From Bifidobacterium adolescentis ATCC 15703 (GTDB taxonomy: Bacteria > Actinomycetota > Actinomycetes > Actinomycetales > Bifidobacteriaceae), in assembly GCF_000010425.1 (NCBI RefSeq), contig NC_008618.1, positions 1,171,946-1,235,945 of the forward strand: a stretch of DNA of 64,000 bases. Direction: 5' to 3'. A program made the translations under genes and the position numbers. Position 1 is the first letter of the stretch, and every line of letters starts with the position of its first letter. Positions 19,343 through 28,100 of the stretch are shown here, piece after piece. The notes beneath the pieces were generated by a model. That model saw only the letters and a list, made by a program, of their open reading frames with translations. It ran no database searches and was not told the origin of the DNA.

Positions 19343-20356
19343 TTACTTCAGCGGCGGCATCGGCTGCCATTCCGGATCATGCAGCAGCTTGCGCGAATCC
19401 CACCATCCCTTGGCGATCTGAACGATGCCTGTCTTGAAATGCTCGCGGTCCACCATCGTCAGTCGAATCACTTCCTTGACCGCGGTCAGCGCCGTACCCA
19501 GGCCGAACAACAGCGGACGGTAATCGCCGTACGTCATGAAGTATCGGGCCATGTAGCCGCGGTTGCGCATGATGTGGTAGCGGTTCATGTCGGAAGTGGA
19601 GTTGAGCTGGCGCACGCCGGCGATGTCCCAATTGCCGATCTCGCGCGTACGGCGCAGCACCACGTCGGGCACGACGATCGGATTGGTGACCTTGCTGGCA
19701 CGATAGCCGTACATCGTGTCGTCCCAATAGATGAAGAAACGCGGGTCGGGCAGACCGATCTTCTCGACGATGTTGCGGCGGAACAGGCCGCCTTCGAAGC
19801 ACAACGTGTCCATCACGCGATAGCCAGCCGGGCCGAACGCAGCCGGTGCGATCGGGTTCGGAATGCCGAGCGGGACGATGAAATCGTACTGCCAGTAGAA
19901 CGGACCGCCATCATAGTCGTAGCGGCTTCCCTGAATCACGTCGTGCCGATCGGTCCACTTGGCCAAGCGCTCGATGCCTTCCGGCATGACGGCGACGTCG
20001 TCGTCCATGACCCAGAACCATTCGGCACCCAGCTCGTACGCCTTCTTCACGCCTGCGGAGAAACCGCCCGCGCCTCCGAGGTTGTCGGTCTGCGGCGCGT
20101 AGACCACGCGGTTCTCGTTGCCGGACAGGTCGGCCACGGTGGTGCCCCACTGCGCGGTGAGCTTGGCGCTGAATTCTTCGACCATGCCATGGGTCTTGTC
20201 ACTGTGCTCGTTGTCCACGACGATGATGCGCCACGGGGCGACGGTAAGCTTCTCGATGGATTCGAACAGGGTGGCGAGCAGCTGCTGGCGCTTGTAGGTC
20301 ACCACGACGATAGCCAGCTTTTCGATGGGCTTCTTCGCAACTTGCTTTTCAGTCAT
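19343..20356 (-). CDS. GT2-family glycosyltransferase
   Basis: 337-residue family 2 glycosyltransferase (GT-A fold). The nucleotide-binding start is LAIVVVTYKRQQLLATLF. The DXD-type metal motif is in FWVMDDDVAVMPEG, and GGAGGFSAGVKKAYELG is the segment that cradles the donor sugar. RFFIYWDDTMYGYR is the acceptor-side ED/WDD-like motif. The wording resembles galactofuranosyl/rhamnosyl transferases of cell-wall polysaccharide assembly, but the sugar cannot be named. No signal peptide or membrane span; it is probably cytoplasmic-face. The start MTEKQ at 20356 has GGAACGT immediately upstream; MERMTEKQ three codons earlier is the alternative. It stands alone, divergent from the tenA unit. Confidence 0.82.
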   Translation of the reverse strand: MTEKQVAKKPIEKLAIVVVTYKRQQLLATLFESIEKLTVAPWRIIVVDNEHSDKTHGMVEEFSAKLTAQWGTTVADLSGNENRVVYAPQTDNLGGAGGFSAGVKKAYELGAEWFWVMDDDVAVMPEGIERLAKWTDRHDVIQGSRYDYDGGPFYWQYDFIVPLGIPNPIAPAAFGPAGYRVMDTLCFEGGLFRRNIVEKIGLPDPRFFIYWDDTMYGYRASKVTNPIVVPDVVLRRTREIGNWDIAGVRQLNSTSDMNRYHIMRNRGYMARYFMTYGDYRPLLFGLGTALTAVKEVIRLTMVDREHFKTGIVQIAKGWWDSRKLLHDPEWQPMPPLK

Positions 20357-20451
20357 ACGTTCCATTCTTGCACCGGCCCTCAACCACACATCGGCCATGT
20401 TCGATATGGAGCCGAGCACGGGCATAATCCGCGACAAATATGGACAGAACC

Positions 20452-20480
20452 TTGCACGGCACGAACTTGTTTGCCATAAT
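20452..20480 (+). promoter_or_regulatory. Promoter of the tenA transcript
   Basis: TTGCAC and CATAAT are separated by 17 bp. The start of transcription falls at about 20487, directly before the TPP aptamer. Confidence 0.7.
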
Positions 20481-20487
20481 GAACCGC

Positions 20488-20573
20488 GTATGCAGGGGAA
20501 TCCGTATGACGGATTGAGATGGGCGTGGACGTCCGAACCCTTTGAACCTGATGGTTGACACCAGCGTAGGGAG
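20488..20573 (+). promoter_or_regulatory. TPP riboswitch upstream of tenA
   Basis: AGGGGAATCC, then ATTGAGAT (the CTGAGA-like arm, with TTGAGA), then GAACCTGATGG and ACACCAGCGTAGGGA follow the canonical order of the thiamin pyrophosphate aptamer. The last bases, GTAGGGAGG, merge with the ribosome binding site of tenA. Ligand binding would therefore mask translation initiation. Confidence 0.92.
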
Positions 20574-20583
20574 GCATGGCCAT

Positions 20584-21351
20584 ATGGCTGATGTGATTTC
20601 CGTAACCAATTCCGATTCCGCGTTCGACGCTTCGAAGGGCGTCACGCGAACCAATCTTCCCCCATTCGCGCAGCGGCTGCGCAAAGCCGCCGACCTCGTA
20701 TGGGAGGAAGGCTACAAGCAGCCGTTCATCCGCGAACTGGGCGAAGGCACTCTGCCGCGCGAGAAGTTCGCGTTCTATCTGCTGCAGGATTTCCGTTATC
20801 TTAACGACTACGCCAGAGTGCATGCTTTGGGACTGGCCAAAACAGACGATCCTGAGATCATGGCGTTCATGCTCAACGTGCAGAACGGCGCGTTGAATGT
20901 GGAGTCGACCGTGCACCGCACGTATCTGGCCAGCTACGGCATCACCGACGAGCAGATGAACAACGTGCGCCAGTCGGCGTTCGCCCGCGCGTACACGTCG
21001 AACATCCTTTCCATCGCCTATGGCAAGGACATCCTCGACATTCTCGTGGCCGTGCTCCCCTGCGCCTGGGTGTATGCGGATTACGGATATCGTCTTGCCC
21101 ATGAATTCGCAGACACGCTCGATGTGAACCAGTACAAGAGCTGGGTGGACATGTACAAGACCGACGAGTTCTGGCAGGGTTCGGCTTGGCTCATCGAGCA
21201 TATCGAAAAACTCGCCGCCGAGGTGAGCGAGGAACGTAAGCAGGAGCTGGTCGATATTTTTGTGACCGGCGTTGAGAACGAGTACATGTTCTGGTCCAGC
21301 GCGTACGACATGCAGTACACGTGGAAGCCCGAATGGGATCAGGAGAGCTGA
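20584..21351 (+). CDS. tenA: Aminopyrimidine aminohydrolase / thiaminase II
   Basis: 255-residue TenA-family protein, which hydrolyses thiamin breakdown products (aminomethylpyrimidines) to HMP for salvage. The active-site cysteine region reads VLPCAWVYADYG, and the catalytic glutamate is in GVENEYMFW near the C-terminus. The helix FAFYLLQDFRYLNDYAR carries the substrate Asp and Tyr. The TPP riboswitch and its own promoter upstream confirm the pathway. It pairs functionally with the YkoEDC HMP/thiamin importer at 3-6 kb. I use the ATG at 20584, nine bases after GGGAGG; the upstream in-frame ATG lies inside the riboswitch. Confidence 0.92.
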   Translation: MADVISVTNSDSAFDASKGVTRTNLPPFAQRLRKAADLVWEEGYKQPFIRELGEGTLPREKFAFYLLQDFRYLNDYARVHALGLAKTDDPEIMAFMLNVQNGALNVESTVHRTYLASYGITDEQMNNVRQSAFARAYTSNILSIAYGKDILDILVAVLPCAWVYADYGYRLAHEFADTLDVNQYKSWVDMYKTDEFWQGSAWLIEHIEKLAAEVSEERKQELVDIFVTGVENEYMFWSSAYDMQYTWKPEWDQES

Positions 21352-21386
21352 TTCTCCGGCACGCTCTCTTCCGATTGTTTATTTCC

Positions 21387-21437
21387 ATATGAAGCGGCCC
21401 GCCTTCCGATTGGTTTCGGAGGGCGGGCCGCTTCATA
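21387..21437. terminator. Bidirectional terminator between tenA and yhbY
   Basis: A 17-bp stem (ATATGAAGCGGCCCGCC and complement), with a smaller TCCGA/TCGGA pair inside the loop, separates two convergent genes. Confidence 0.85.
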
Positions 21438-21451
21438 TAACGTTCGGATCG

Positions 21452-21757
21452 CTATTCGCGCACGAGACGAATGTGCTCCACGTCGTCACGCTGGGAACGA
21501 CGGTAGAGCACGAAACGGTTGCCGATGACCTGCACGAGTTCCGCGCCAAGCTGTTCGGCGAGACCTTCGCCGGCCTCCTTGGCGGTCAGACCGGAACCGT
21601 CGAGCACGGAGCATTTGATGAGCTCGCGCTTCTCGATGGTCTCGTCCGCCTGTTTGACGGCGTTTTCGCTCAGATCGTTCCTGCCGACCTGGATGAGCGG
21701 ATTGAGTTTGGTGGCCAGGCCGCGCAGCTGCTTGACCTGCTTTTTGGTAAGTGCCAT
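21452..21757 (-). CDS. yhbY: YhbY/CRS1-type RNA-binding protein
   Basis: 101-residue single-domain CRM (CRS1-YhbY) protein, which binds pre-50S ribosomal particles in E. coli. The N-terminus LTKKQVKQLRGLATKLNP and the motif IQVGRNDLSE (the GxxG loop region) are standard. It ends with QVIGNRFVLYRRS. The ATG at 21757 is the start; the upstream part of the frame has no homology-like character. The gene lies just downstream of the EcfAAT fusion on the same strand, 81 nt apart, with a possible weak hairpin between them. Confidence 0.9.
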   Translation of the reverse strand: MALTKKQVKQLRGLATKLNPLIQVGRNDLSENAVKQADETIEKRELIKCSVLDGSGLTAKEAGEGLAEQLGAELVQVIGNRFVLYRRSQRDDVEHIRLVRE

Positions 21758-21778
21758 ATGTGTTCCATTCCTATCTAC

Positions 21779-21814
21779 AAATACCCGCTCAAGCCTAGCG
21801 TGAGGACGGTATTT
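21779..21814 (-). terminator. Possible terminator after the EcfA-EcfA-EcfT fusion gene
   Basis: The 7-bp stem AAATACC / GGTATTT has a 22-nt loop and a short T-containing tail on the minus strand. Confidence 0.4.
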
Positions 21815-21838
21815 GCCCATCCGCCCGCAACGCACCGG

Positions 21839-24166
21839 TCATAACAGCACGCCCGGCACGACCAGTGCGACGAGATAGACGAGCACCACGATCGCCACGG
21901 TCACGTCCATGCCGGTGACGCGCATGACACGCCAATGCGTGCGCGTCACACCTTCCTCATAGCAGCGCGCGTCCAAGGCGAGGCTCAGGTTGTCGGCGTG
22001 GCGGATGGCTGCGGCGAAGACCGGCACGACGACCGCCACCATCGCTTTGATGCGTACTACGAACGAACCTGTTTCGACGCTGCCACCGCGTGCCGACTGC
22101 GCGTCGATGATCGCTTTCGTTTCCATGCCAAGCGTCGGCAGGAAACGCAGGGCGAGGCTCATCACCAATGCCGTCTCCTGCGTGTGCAGGCCGAATCTGG
22201 CGAACGGTGACAGCAATGATTCGAACGCGTCGGTCATGGCGGTCGGTGTGGTGGAGGCAAGGAACATCGCTCCGATGACGATGACCACGGCGAACCGACA
22301 TGCGTAGAGTATGGCGATGCGGATGCCGTCATCGGTGATGGGAATCGGCCCGAGGCTCGCCACCGTGGTGCCGGTGCGTACGAAGAAGATGTTCAGCAGG
22401 CCGCAGAAAACGAACAATGCCAGGAACACACGCACGGAAGCGGCCAATCGGCCTACATTGATGCGTCCGGCCGCGGCGATCACGCCGGCGAACACCACGG
22501 CAAGCAGCAATTGCCAGAATGAGCCGATGGCGAACGCGGAGAACATGAGCGCCAATGCGGACAGCATGCCCACGCGCGGATCGAGGCGTTCCAACAGGGT
22601 CCGCCGCTCCCCCACGGTCGCGGTGTCCGAGCCGGCGGCGTCCACGGATGGTTCCGCATCCGGTTCCGCTTCGCAGGTGGCTTTCACTGTGGATTCCGTG
22701 GATTCCTTAGAGTCCGCACGTTTCGCCGGCTTGCCCAACATGATGGTACGGTCGGCAAGCTCGTCCACTTCATCCTGCGAATGCGAGATGAGCAGTATGG
22801 TCACGCCGCGTGATTTGAGCTCGTGGATGAGCCCGTGCACGCGTGCGGCGGCCTCCTCGTCAAGACCTGCGGTCGGCTCGTCCAGAATCAACGCTTTCGG
22901 CTCGCATGCGATCACGCCGGCGATCGCCACCAGTCGCTGCTGGCCGCCCGACAGGTCGAACGGCGAACGGTCTCGCAGATGTTCGATATGCAGCAGCCGC
23001 ATGGCCTGCATGGCGCGTTCCATCGCCTCGGACGTATCCAATCCCAGGTTGGAAGGCCCGTATGCGACGTCTTCGGCCACGGTGTCGGCGAACAGCTGCC
23101 GTTCCGGATGCTGCATGACGTAGCCGACCGTACGGCGCAGCCTCGTACGGTTTTTGCGATTGAGGGGCTTCGTTCCGCCGTTCGCCTTCGCAGTGGCCAC
23201 GGCGATGCCGTCGATGACGATCGAGCCTGTCGTGGGTTTCTCCAACGCGCACAGCATGCGCGCCAATGTGGTTTTGCCGGCGCCATTGCGTCCCATCAAC
23301 GCCACTGTCTCGCCTTTGCCGATGCTGAACGACAGGTGGTTGAACACGTCACGTTCGGCGTCCACGTAACGATACGATATGTCGCGTGCTTCGATGAGCG
23401 TTTCGGCGGACTCATCATCAATGCGTTTCGGCAGGCCCACCGATTGAACCGGCATCCGAAGCCGCTCGTCGGCGGGGCCATCGCCTACGATGTGGCCTGC
23501 TTCCAGCTGAATCACACGGTCGGCATGTTCCAACTCGTCCGCATGGTGCGTGACGAGAATGATGGTGGTGCCGCGGTCCTGCAGTTCGTCCAGCACCCGC
23601 ATGATGTCGGCGCGCCCTTGCGGGTCGAGCATGGCGGTCGGCTCGTCGAGCACGAGCACGTCGGAATCCATCGCCAGCATGCCGGCGATGGCGATGCGTT
23701 GTTGTTGGCCGCCGCTCATGCGCGTCGGGTTGGAAGCGCGATAGTCGCTCATATCCACGGCGTCCAGCGAACCGGAGATGCGCAGTCCGATCTCATCATG
23801 TTCAATCGCAAGATTCTCCGGTCCGAACGCCACGTCGTCTTCGGTGACGGTGGTGACGATTTGGTCTTCGGGATGCTGGAACACCGCGCCGATGCCGCAA
23901 CGGGCGGTTCGATACTCGTCGGCGTGCGCACCGGACTCGTCGAACACCACATTGCCTGACAATGCGACATATCCCTCATCGGGAGCCACCAGTCCGGCGA
24001 TGACACGTGACAGCGTGGATTTGCCCGAACCGTTCGGCCCCGTCAGACAGATGCGTTCGCCACGGCGGATGTCAAGACTCATACCGTCAAGCGCCCATGT
24101 CGCGCCGCCATCATAGGTGAATCGCACATCACGTAGCGTTATGATCGGCGCATTGGTCGTAACCAT
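21839..24166 (-). CDS. Single-chain ECF energizing module: two ATPase domains fused to EcfT
   Basis: 775 residues combining the whole A-A'-T module. ATPase 1 (about 1-225) has Walker A GPNGSGKST, Q-loop FQHPEDQIV, signature MSGGQQQRIAIAG and Walker B VLVLDEPTAMLD. ATPase 2 (about 255-470) has Walker A GRNGAGKTT, MQHPERQLF, LSGGQQRLVAIAG and ALILDEPTAGLDE. After an acidic, Ser/Thr-rich linker (about 475-530) an EcfT domain follows, with NVGRLAASVRVFLALF and the cytoplasmic SARGG box. The upstream partner is ribU with an FMN riboswitch, so riboflavin is the cognate vitamin; it may also serve other S components. The start at 24166 (MVTTNAP) has GAAGGAAG seven bases upstream. Confidence 0.88.
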   Translation of the reverse strand: MVTTNAPIITLRDVRFTYDGGATWALDGMSLDIRRGERICLTGPNGSGKSTLSRVIAGLVAPDEGYVALSGNVVFDESGAHADEYRTARCGIGAVFQHPEDQIVTTVTEDDVAFGPENLAIEHDEIGLRISGSLDAVDMSDYRASNPTRMSGGQQQRIAIAGMLAMDSDVLVLDEPTAMLDPQGRADIMRVLDELQDRGTTIILVTHHADELEHADRVIQLEAGHIVGDGPADERLRMPVQSVGLPKRIDDESAETLIEARDISYRYVDAERDVFNHLSFSIGKGETVALMGRNGAGKTTLARMLCALEKPTTGSIVIDGIAVATAKANGGTKPLNRKNRTRLRRTVGYVMQHPERQLFADTVAEDVAYGPSNLGLDTSEAMERAMQAMRLLHIEHLRDRSPFDLSGGQQRLVAIAGVIACEPKALILDEPTAGLDEEAAARVHGLIHELKSRGVTILLISHSQDEVDELADRTIMLGKPAKRADSKESTESTVKATCEAEPDAEPSVDAAGSDTATVGERRTLLERLDPRVGMLSALALMFSAFAIGSFWQLLLAVVFAGVIAAAGRINVGRLAASVRVFLALFVFCGLLNIFFVRTGTTVASLGPIPITDDGIRIAILYACRFAVVIVIGAMFLASTTPTAMTDAFESLLSPFARFGLHTQETALVMSLALRFLPTLGMETKAIIDAQSARGGSVETGSFVVRIKAMVAVVVPVFAAAIRHADNLSLALDARCYEEGVTRTHWRVMRVTGMDVTVAIVVLVYLVALVVPGVLL

Positions 24167-24215
24167 AAAATCTTCCTTCACCAGCACTGTATGGAATTCT
24201 CGGGGAAAACAAGAC

Positions 24216-24249
24216 GGAGGAACCCCCGACGGATGCGGACGGCCCCTCC
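24216..24249 (-). terminator. Possible attenuating hairpin between ribU and the ECF module
   Basis: The G/C-rich inverted repeat GGAGG...CCTCC, with an inner CCGTC/GACGG pair, is followed on the minus strand by GTCTTGTTTTCC. Stem quality is moderate. Confidence 0.35.
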
Positions 24250-24278
24250 ATGTTCATTTCAATGGGAACAAACGAAGC

Positions 24279-24905
24279 TCAACGGTTCAGCAGGTTGGAG
24301 ATCGGCTTGTAGATCAAGAACGTGACCACGCCGTGGATGGTGAACTTCAACGCGTTGAACGGCAGGAGCGCCGGCACTATAAGCGCCACGACCTGCGCGG
24401 TGGTCATGTGCGCGTAGAACGGCGTGACGATGATGTTGCCGACGATGGCGACGGCGAGCGCCACGACAGCGCCGACGATGATGCCGATCAGCGCGCCCTT
24501 GCGCGTCTTGTTCTTTTTGTAGATGAGCGATGCCGGCACGGACAGGGCCAATGCCACGAGCACGGCCATCAGGGTGCCCCATGGGTTGGTGAACAGGTGC
24601 GGCACGAAGCCGAGCACGCTGACGATGACGGCTGCGGCCGGGCCGAACGCGAAGCCCGCGACGAGGCAGACGATGCCGGATGGGTCGTATTTGAGCCATT
24701 GCACGCCTGGGATGATCGGGAATTCGATGAAGCTGACGGCCATGGACAGCGCCACGAACAGCGCGTACATGGCGATGCGTTTGGTGGACCAGCGGCCGGA
24801 GTCGGCGACGCCTGTGGAGTGCGCGTTGTCCGGACGGGTCATCGGTTTGTCTGCGGCCTGATCAGCTGCGGTATTGGAGGTATTGCTAGGAGAGGATACA
24901 CTCAT
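24279..24905 (-). CDS. ribU: Riboflavin ECF substrate-binding protein
   Basis: 208-residue S component. After an Asn/Asp/Ser-rich cytoplasmic N-terminus of about 45 residues, six hydrophobic segments follow, starting IAMYALFVALSMAVSFIEFP. The motif QWLKYDPSGIVCLVAGFAFGP is characteristic of RibU and related S components. The FMN riboswitch immediately upstream fixes the ligand as riboflavin/FMN. The start MSVSSPSN at 24905 follows CGGAGCTCAAC, and this site abuts the riboswitch 3' end. The in-frame start seven codons upstream would lie inside the aptamer and is rejected. The gene forms an operon with the fused A-A-T module, 112 nt downstream. Confidence 0.9.
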   Translation of the reverse strand: MSVSSPSNTSNTAADQAADKPMTRPDNAHSTGVADSGRWSTKRIAMYALFVALSMAVSFIEFPIIPGVQWLKYDPSGIVCLVAGFAFGPAAAVIVSVLGFVPHLFTNPWGTLMAVLVALALSVPASLIYKKNKTRKGALIGIIVGAVVALAVAIVGNIIVTPFYAHMTTAQVVALIVPALLPFNALKFTIHGVVTFLIYKPISNLLNR

Positions 24906-24915
24906 GTTGAGCTCC

Positions 24916-25058
24916 GTTTCTTCCATCCGGACTGTAACCGTTGGCCCCGGATTCTCACCGGATCAGCCGCTTTCGCGGGTCGCGGGCTTCGGTATGGGGC
25001 CGTTATGAATGCCGGTCGTGCCGTTACCGCCAGTAAGGATTTTCACCTTCCCTGAAAC
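24916..25058 (-). promoter_or_regulatory. FMN (RFN) riboswitch upstream of ribU
   Basis: On the minus strand the conserved blocks appear in order: CAGGGAAGGTGAAAATCCTTACTGGCGGTAA, AAGCCCGCGACCCGC, GATCCGGTGAGAATCCGGGGCCAACGGTTACAGTCCGGATGGAAGAA. This is the RFN element essentially throughout. The aptamer ends about ten bases before the ribU start, which points to control of translation initiation. A TATATA hexamer near 25070 is a candidate -10. Confidence 0.95.
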
Positions 25059-25099
25059 TTGCTTGTCCATATATACGCCCGCCATGCGATATGCGCAAC

Positions 25100-25135
25100 C
25101 TGCGTTCCGTTTTCGTCTTGCGATTCGGAACGCAG
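25100..25135 (-). terminator. Terminator after the SNF2/SWIM helicase gene
   Basis: The 10-bp stem CTGCGTTCCG / CGGAACGCAG is extended by GCGCA/TGCGC outside. It lies 28 nt after the helicase stop and isolates it from the ribU promoter. Confidence 0.75.
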
Positions 25136-25162
25136 TCTGCGCACGCCGCGACAGCGGGCATG

Positions 25163-28100
25163 TTATGACAGCAGGTCGAGCAGATCGTCCTTGCTGAGCG
25201 TGCCGACGCCGCCGGATGCGGTGCCGTCGGTGAATTGGCGCGCCAGCTCGTTTTTCTTTTCCTGCAGTTTCAGGATGCGTTCCTCGATGGTGTCTTTGGC
25301 CACGATCTGGTATACGTTCACGTCCTGGGTTTGGCCGATACGGTGCGCGCGGTCGGTTGCCTGGTTCTGCGCGGCGGCGTTCCACCATGGGTCGGCGTGC
25401 ACCACCACGGACGCGCCCACGAGGTTCAGGCCCGTGTTGCCGGCTTTGAGCGAGATGAGGAATACGGGCACGTCGTTGCCGTTGAATTCGTCGACCAGTT
25501 CCACACGGCGTTTCTTCGGCGTCTCGCCGGTGATGGTGTAGTATTCCACGCCTTGTTCGGCGAGTCTGGCGCCGATGAGTTCGAGGAACGAGGTGAATTG
25601 CGAGAACACGAGGACCTTTTTGCCTTCGTCCATGCATGTGGCCACGAGTTCGACGATGGCGTCGAGTTTGGCGGAGGCGTTCTTCGCGTCGGCGTAGACG
25701 AGTCTTGGATCGCAGCAGATTTCGCGCAGCAAGGTGAATTCGGCGAGGATGCGGATCTTCTTGGTGTTGAAGTCGGCGTCCGACGCCTTGGTGAGCGTGG
25801 CGCGTAGCCGCTGTTCGTGTGCGGCGTACAGTTTGCGCTGCTCTCCTTCCAGTTTGACGGTGAGCACGTTCTCGAATTTGTCGGGCAGGTCGGTGAGCAC
25901 GTCTTTTTTCAGACGGCGTTTGATGAACAGTCCCACCAATGCCTGCAGTTTGTCGGCCATGACGGAATGTTCCGGACCGGGAGCCATGATCGGCTGCTCG
26001 TATTTTTCGCGGAATTTCGTATAGGTGCCGAGCAGTCCGGGCATGAGGAAGTCGAAAATGCTCCACAGTTCGCTCAACCGGTTTTCGATTGGCGTGCCGG
26101 TCAGAGCGAAGCGATGGTCGGCCGTGACCTGTTTGACCGATTTGGCCACCTTTGTGGCGTGGTTTTTGATGTATTGCGCCTCGTCGAGCGCCATCAGCGC
26201 GAAATGGCAGGCTGCGTAATCGTCCACGTCGCGACGCAGCAGATCGTAGGAGGTGATCACCACGTCGGTGCCGTCGTACGTCGTGGCGCCATTCGTCGTA
26301 GCACCGTCGTTCTCCTGCGATTGCGTGGCCACCGTCGCGATGGCCTTGCGTCGCTGCGCTTTCGTACCGGCGACGACTTCCACCGTCAGATCGCCCGCGA
26401 ATTTCTCGCATTCCGCGGCCCAGTTGTAGACGAGCGATGCCGGGCAGACGATGAGTGACGGACCGCTCCCCTTGCGCGCTTCGATGAGCGAGAGCAGCTG
26501 CACGGATTTGCCGAGGCCCATCTCGTCGGCGAGGATGCCGCCGAAGCCCTTGTCCCACAGGGTGGACAGCCATTGGAAGCCCTCCACCTGGTATGGGCGG
26601 AGCACGGTTTTGAGCCGTTCGGACACTTCGTAGCGTTTCGGATCGATGATTCTCACATCGTTGACATAGTCCACGAACGAGGCGCTTTTGCCTTCGTCGT
26701 CCACTTGGGAGTCCAGCAGGAACGCTTGGTATCCGGGGATTTTGATGATGCCGGAGTCAAGCTGTTTTTCACTCAGGTCGAGGTCCGTGGACACTTGGTC
26801 GAGCTCATGCAGGTCGGCTTCCTTCAAATCCACGAACGTGCCGTTTTTGAGCCGATGGTAGCGGCGTTTTCTGCGGTAGGAGTCAAGCAGCGCGCCGACT
26901 TCGTTCATCGGCACCTCGTCGGCGATCGGTGAGATTTCAACGAGGTTCGAGTCGATGGACAAGCCGACCTTCACCGATGGCGGGTTGGGCTGCATCATGC
27001 CATCGAATGCCGCCGTGGAGAAGACCTGGCCCACCGATTTGAGGATCTGCACGCCGTCGGTGAGCATGAGCAGGATAGCCTGCTCGTCCTCTTCTTTGAC
27101 GCGTGCCACGTCGATGGAGCTCCATGTAGGGCACAGCTGGCGTACCACCTGCACGGCGAACGATTCTCGTGACAGGTCGCGTTTGACCTGCGAGGCTCTT
27201 GAACGTGAATCGGGGTTGATCACGCCGCGCAGTTCTTTGGCGGTGGGCACCAGTTGGAAGGTGAAGTCGCCGTATTTCGCCACCGCTTCGCAGGTGATGC
27301 CGTACAAATCGCGGTCCAGATAGAATTCGATCCGGCATTCGGTTCCCACCGCTTCGGTCACTTCCTGCGGAATGTCGAATCCGATGCCCGCTTCGGTGAG
27401 TTTCGGCACGATGGTTCGGGCAAACATGGGCCAGTCGTTTTCGGCGATGAACACGCCGTCCGGATCGTCGGAACACAGGTCAGGCAGCACCTGTAATGCC
27501 GGGCGCAGTTTATCGGTGCAGCGGAAGAGCCCGTCGATGCCTATCCTGTCCGTCTCCGTGGAATCGTCGGGACGTTCGCGGCTGAAAATGTAGAAGCCGT
27601 TGCGTCCGTTGATGACATCGGAGATGCTTTGGTTCGATGTGATGCGCACGCCCGACGCGGTGCCCTCATGCACGTAGGACGCCTTGAACGTGAAGGTGGG
27701 GTCGCCTTCGACAATGTCAAGGCCGAACGGTTCGCCTCCTTCGTTGGCCATGTGGATGCGGCTTGGCCCGGATTTCTTGGTGCGTTGGAAATCCTCGATA
27801 AGCAATCGTCTCAGCCCGTCACCGTCCGACGTGCGCAGGAAACCACGGGCCTTCGACTCGTGTTCCTTGTATTCGTCCTGTGTCACGGCGTGGAACAGGT
27901 CGAGCAGGTCGCATGCCTCCCAATCGGTGAGGACGAGTTCACGGTCGACGCGTACCGCTTCGCCGTAATAGTATCCGTTTTGCAGTTGGGCCGCCGTTCT
28001 GGATGCAATCACCTGCTGCAGGAAGCGGTATAGCTTCAGCGAGAAGGGGTCGAGCATGTCCGGAGTGTGGGTGAACGCGAGTTTTTTGCCATACGACTCG

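Noticed and set aside
20542..20583. A longer tenA starting inside the leader
   Set aside because: Those codons are the 3' half of the TPP riboswitch; the ATG at 20584 is correctly spaced from GGGAGG.
24905..24926. A ribU start seven codons further upstream
   Set aside because: It would put coding sequence inside the FMN aptamer; the ATG at 24905 has its own ribosome binding site.
24963..26573. A 536-codon minus-strand frame in the helicase 3' region
   Set aside because: Arg/His/Pro-rich translation with no motifs; it overlaps the helicase in another frame and enters the FMN riboswitch.
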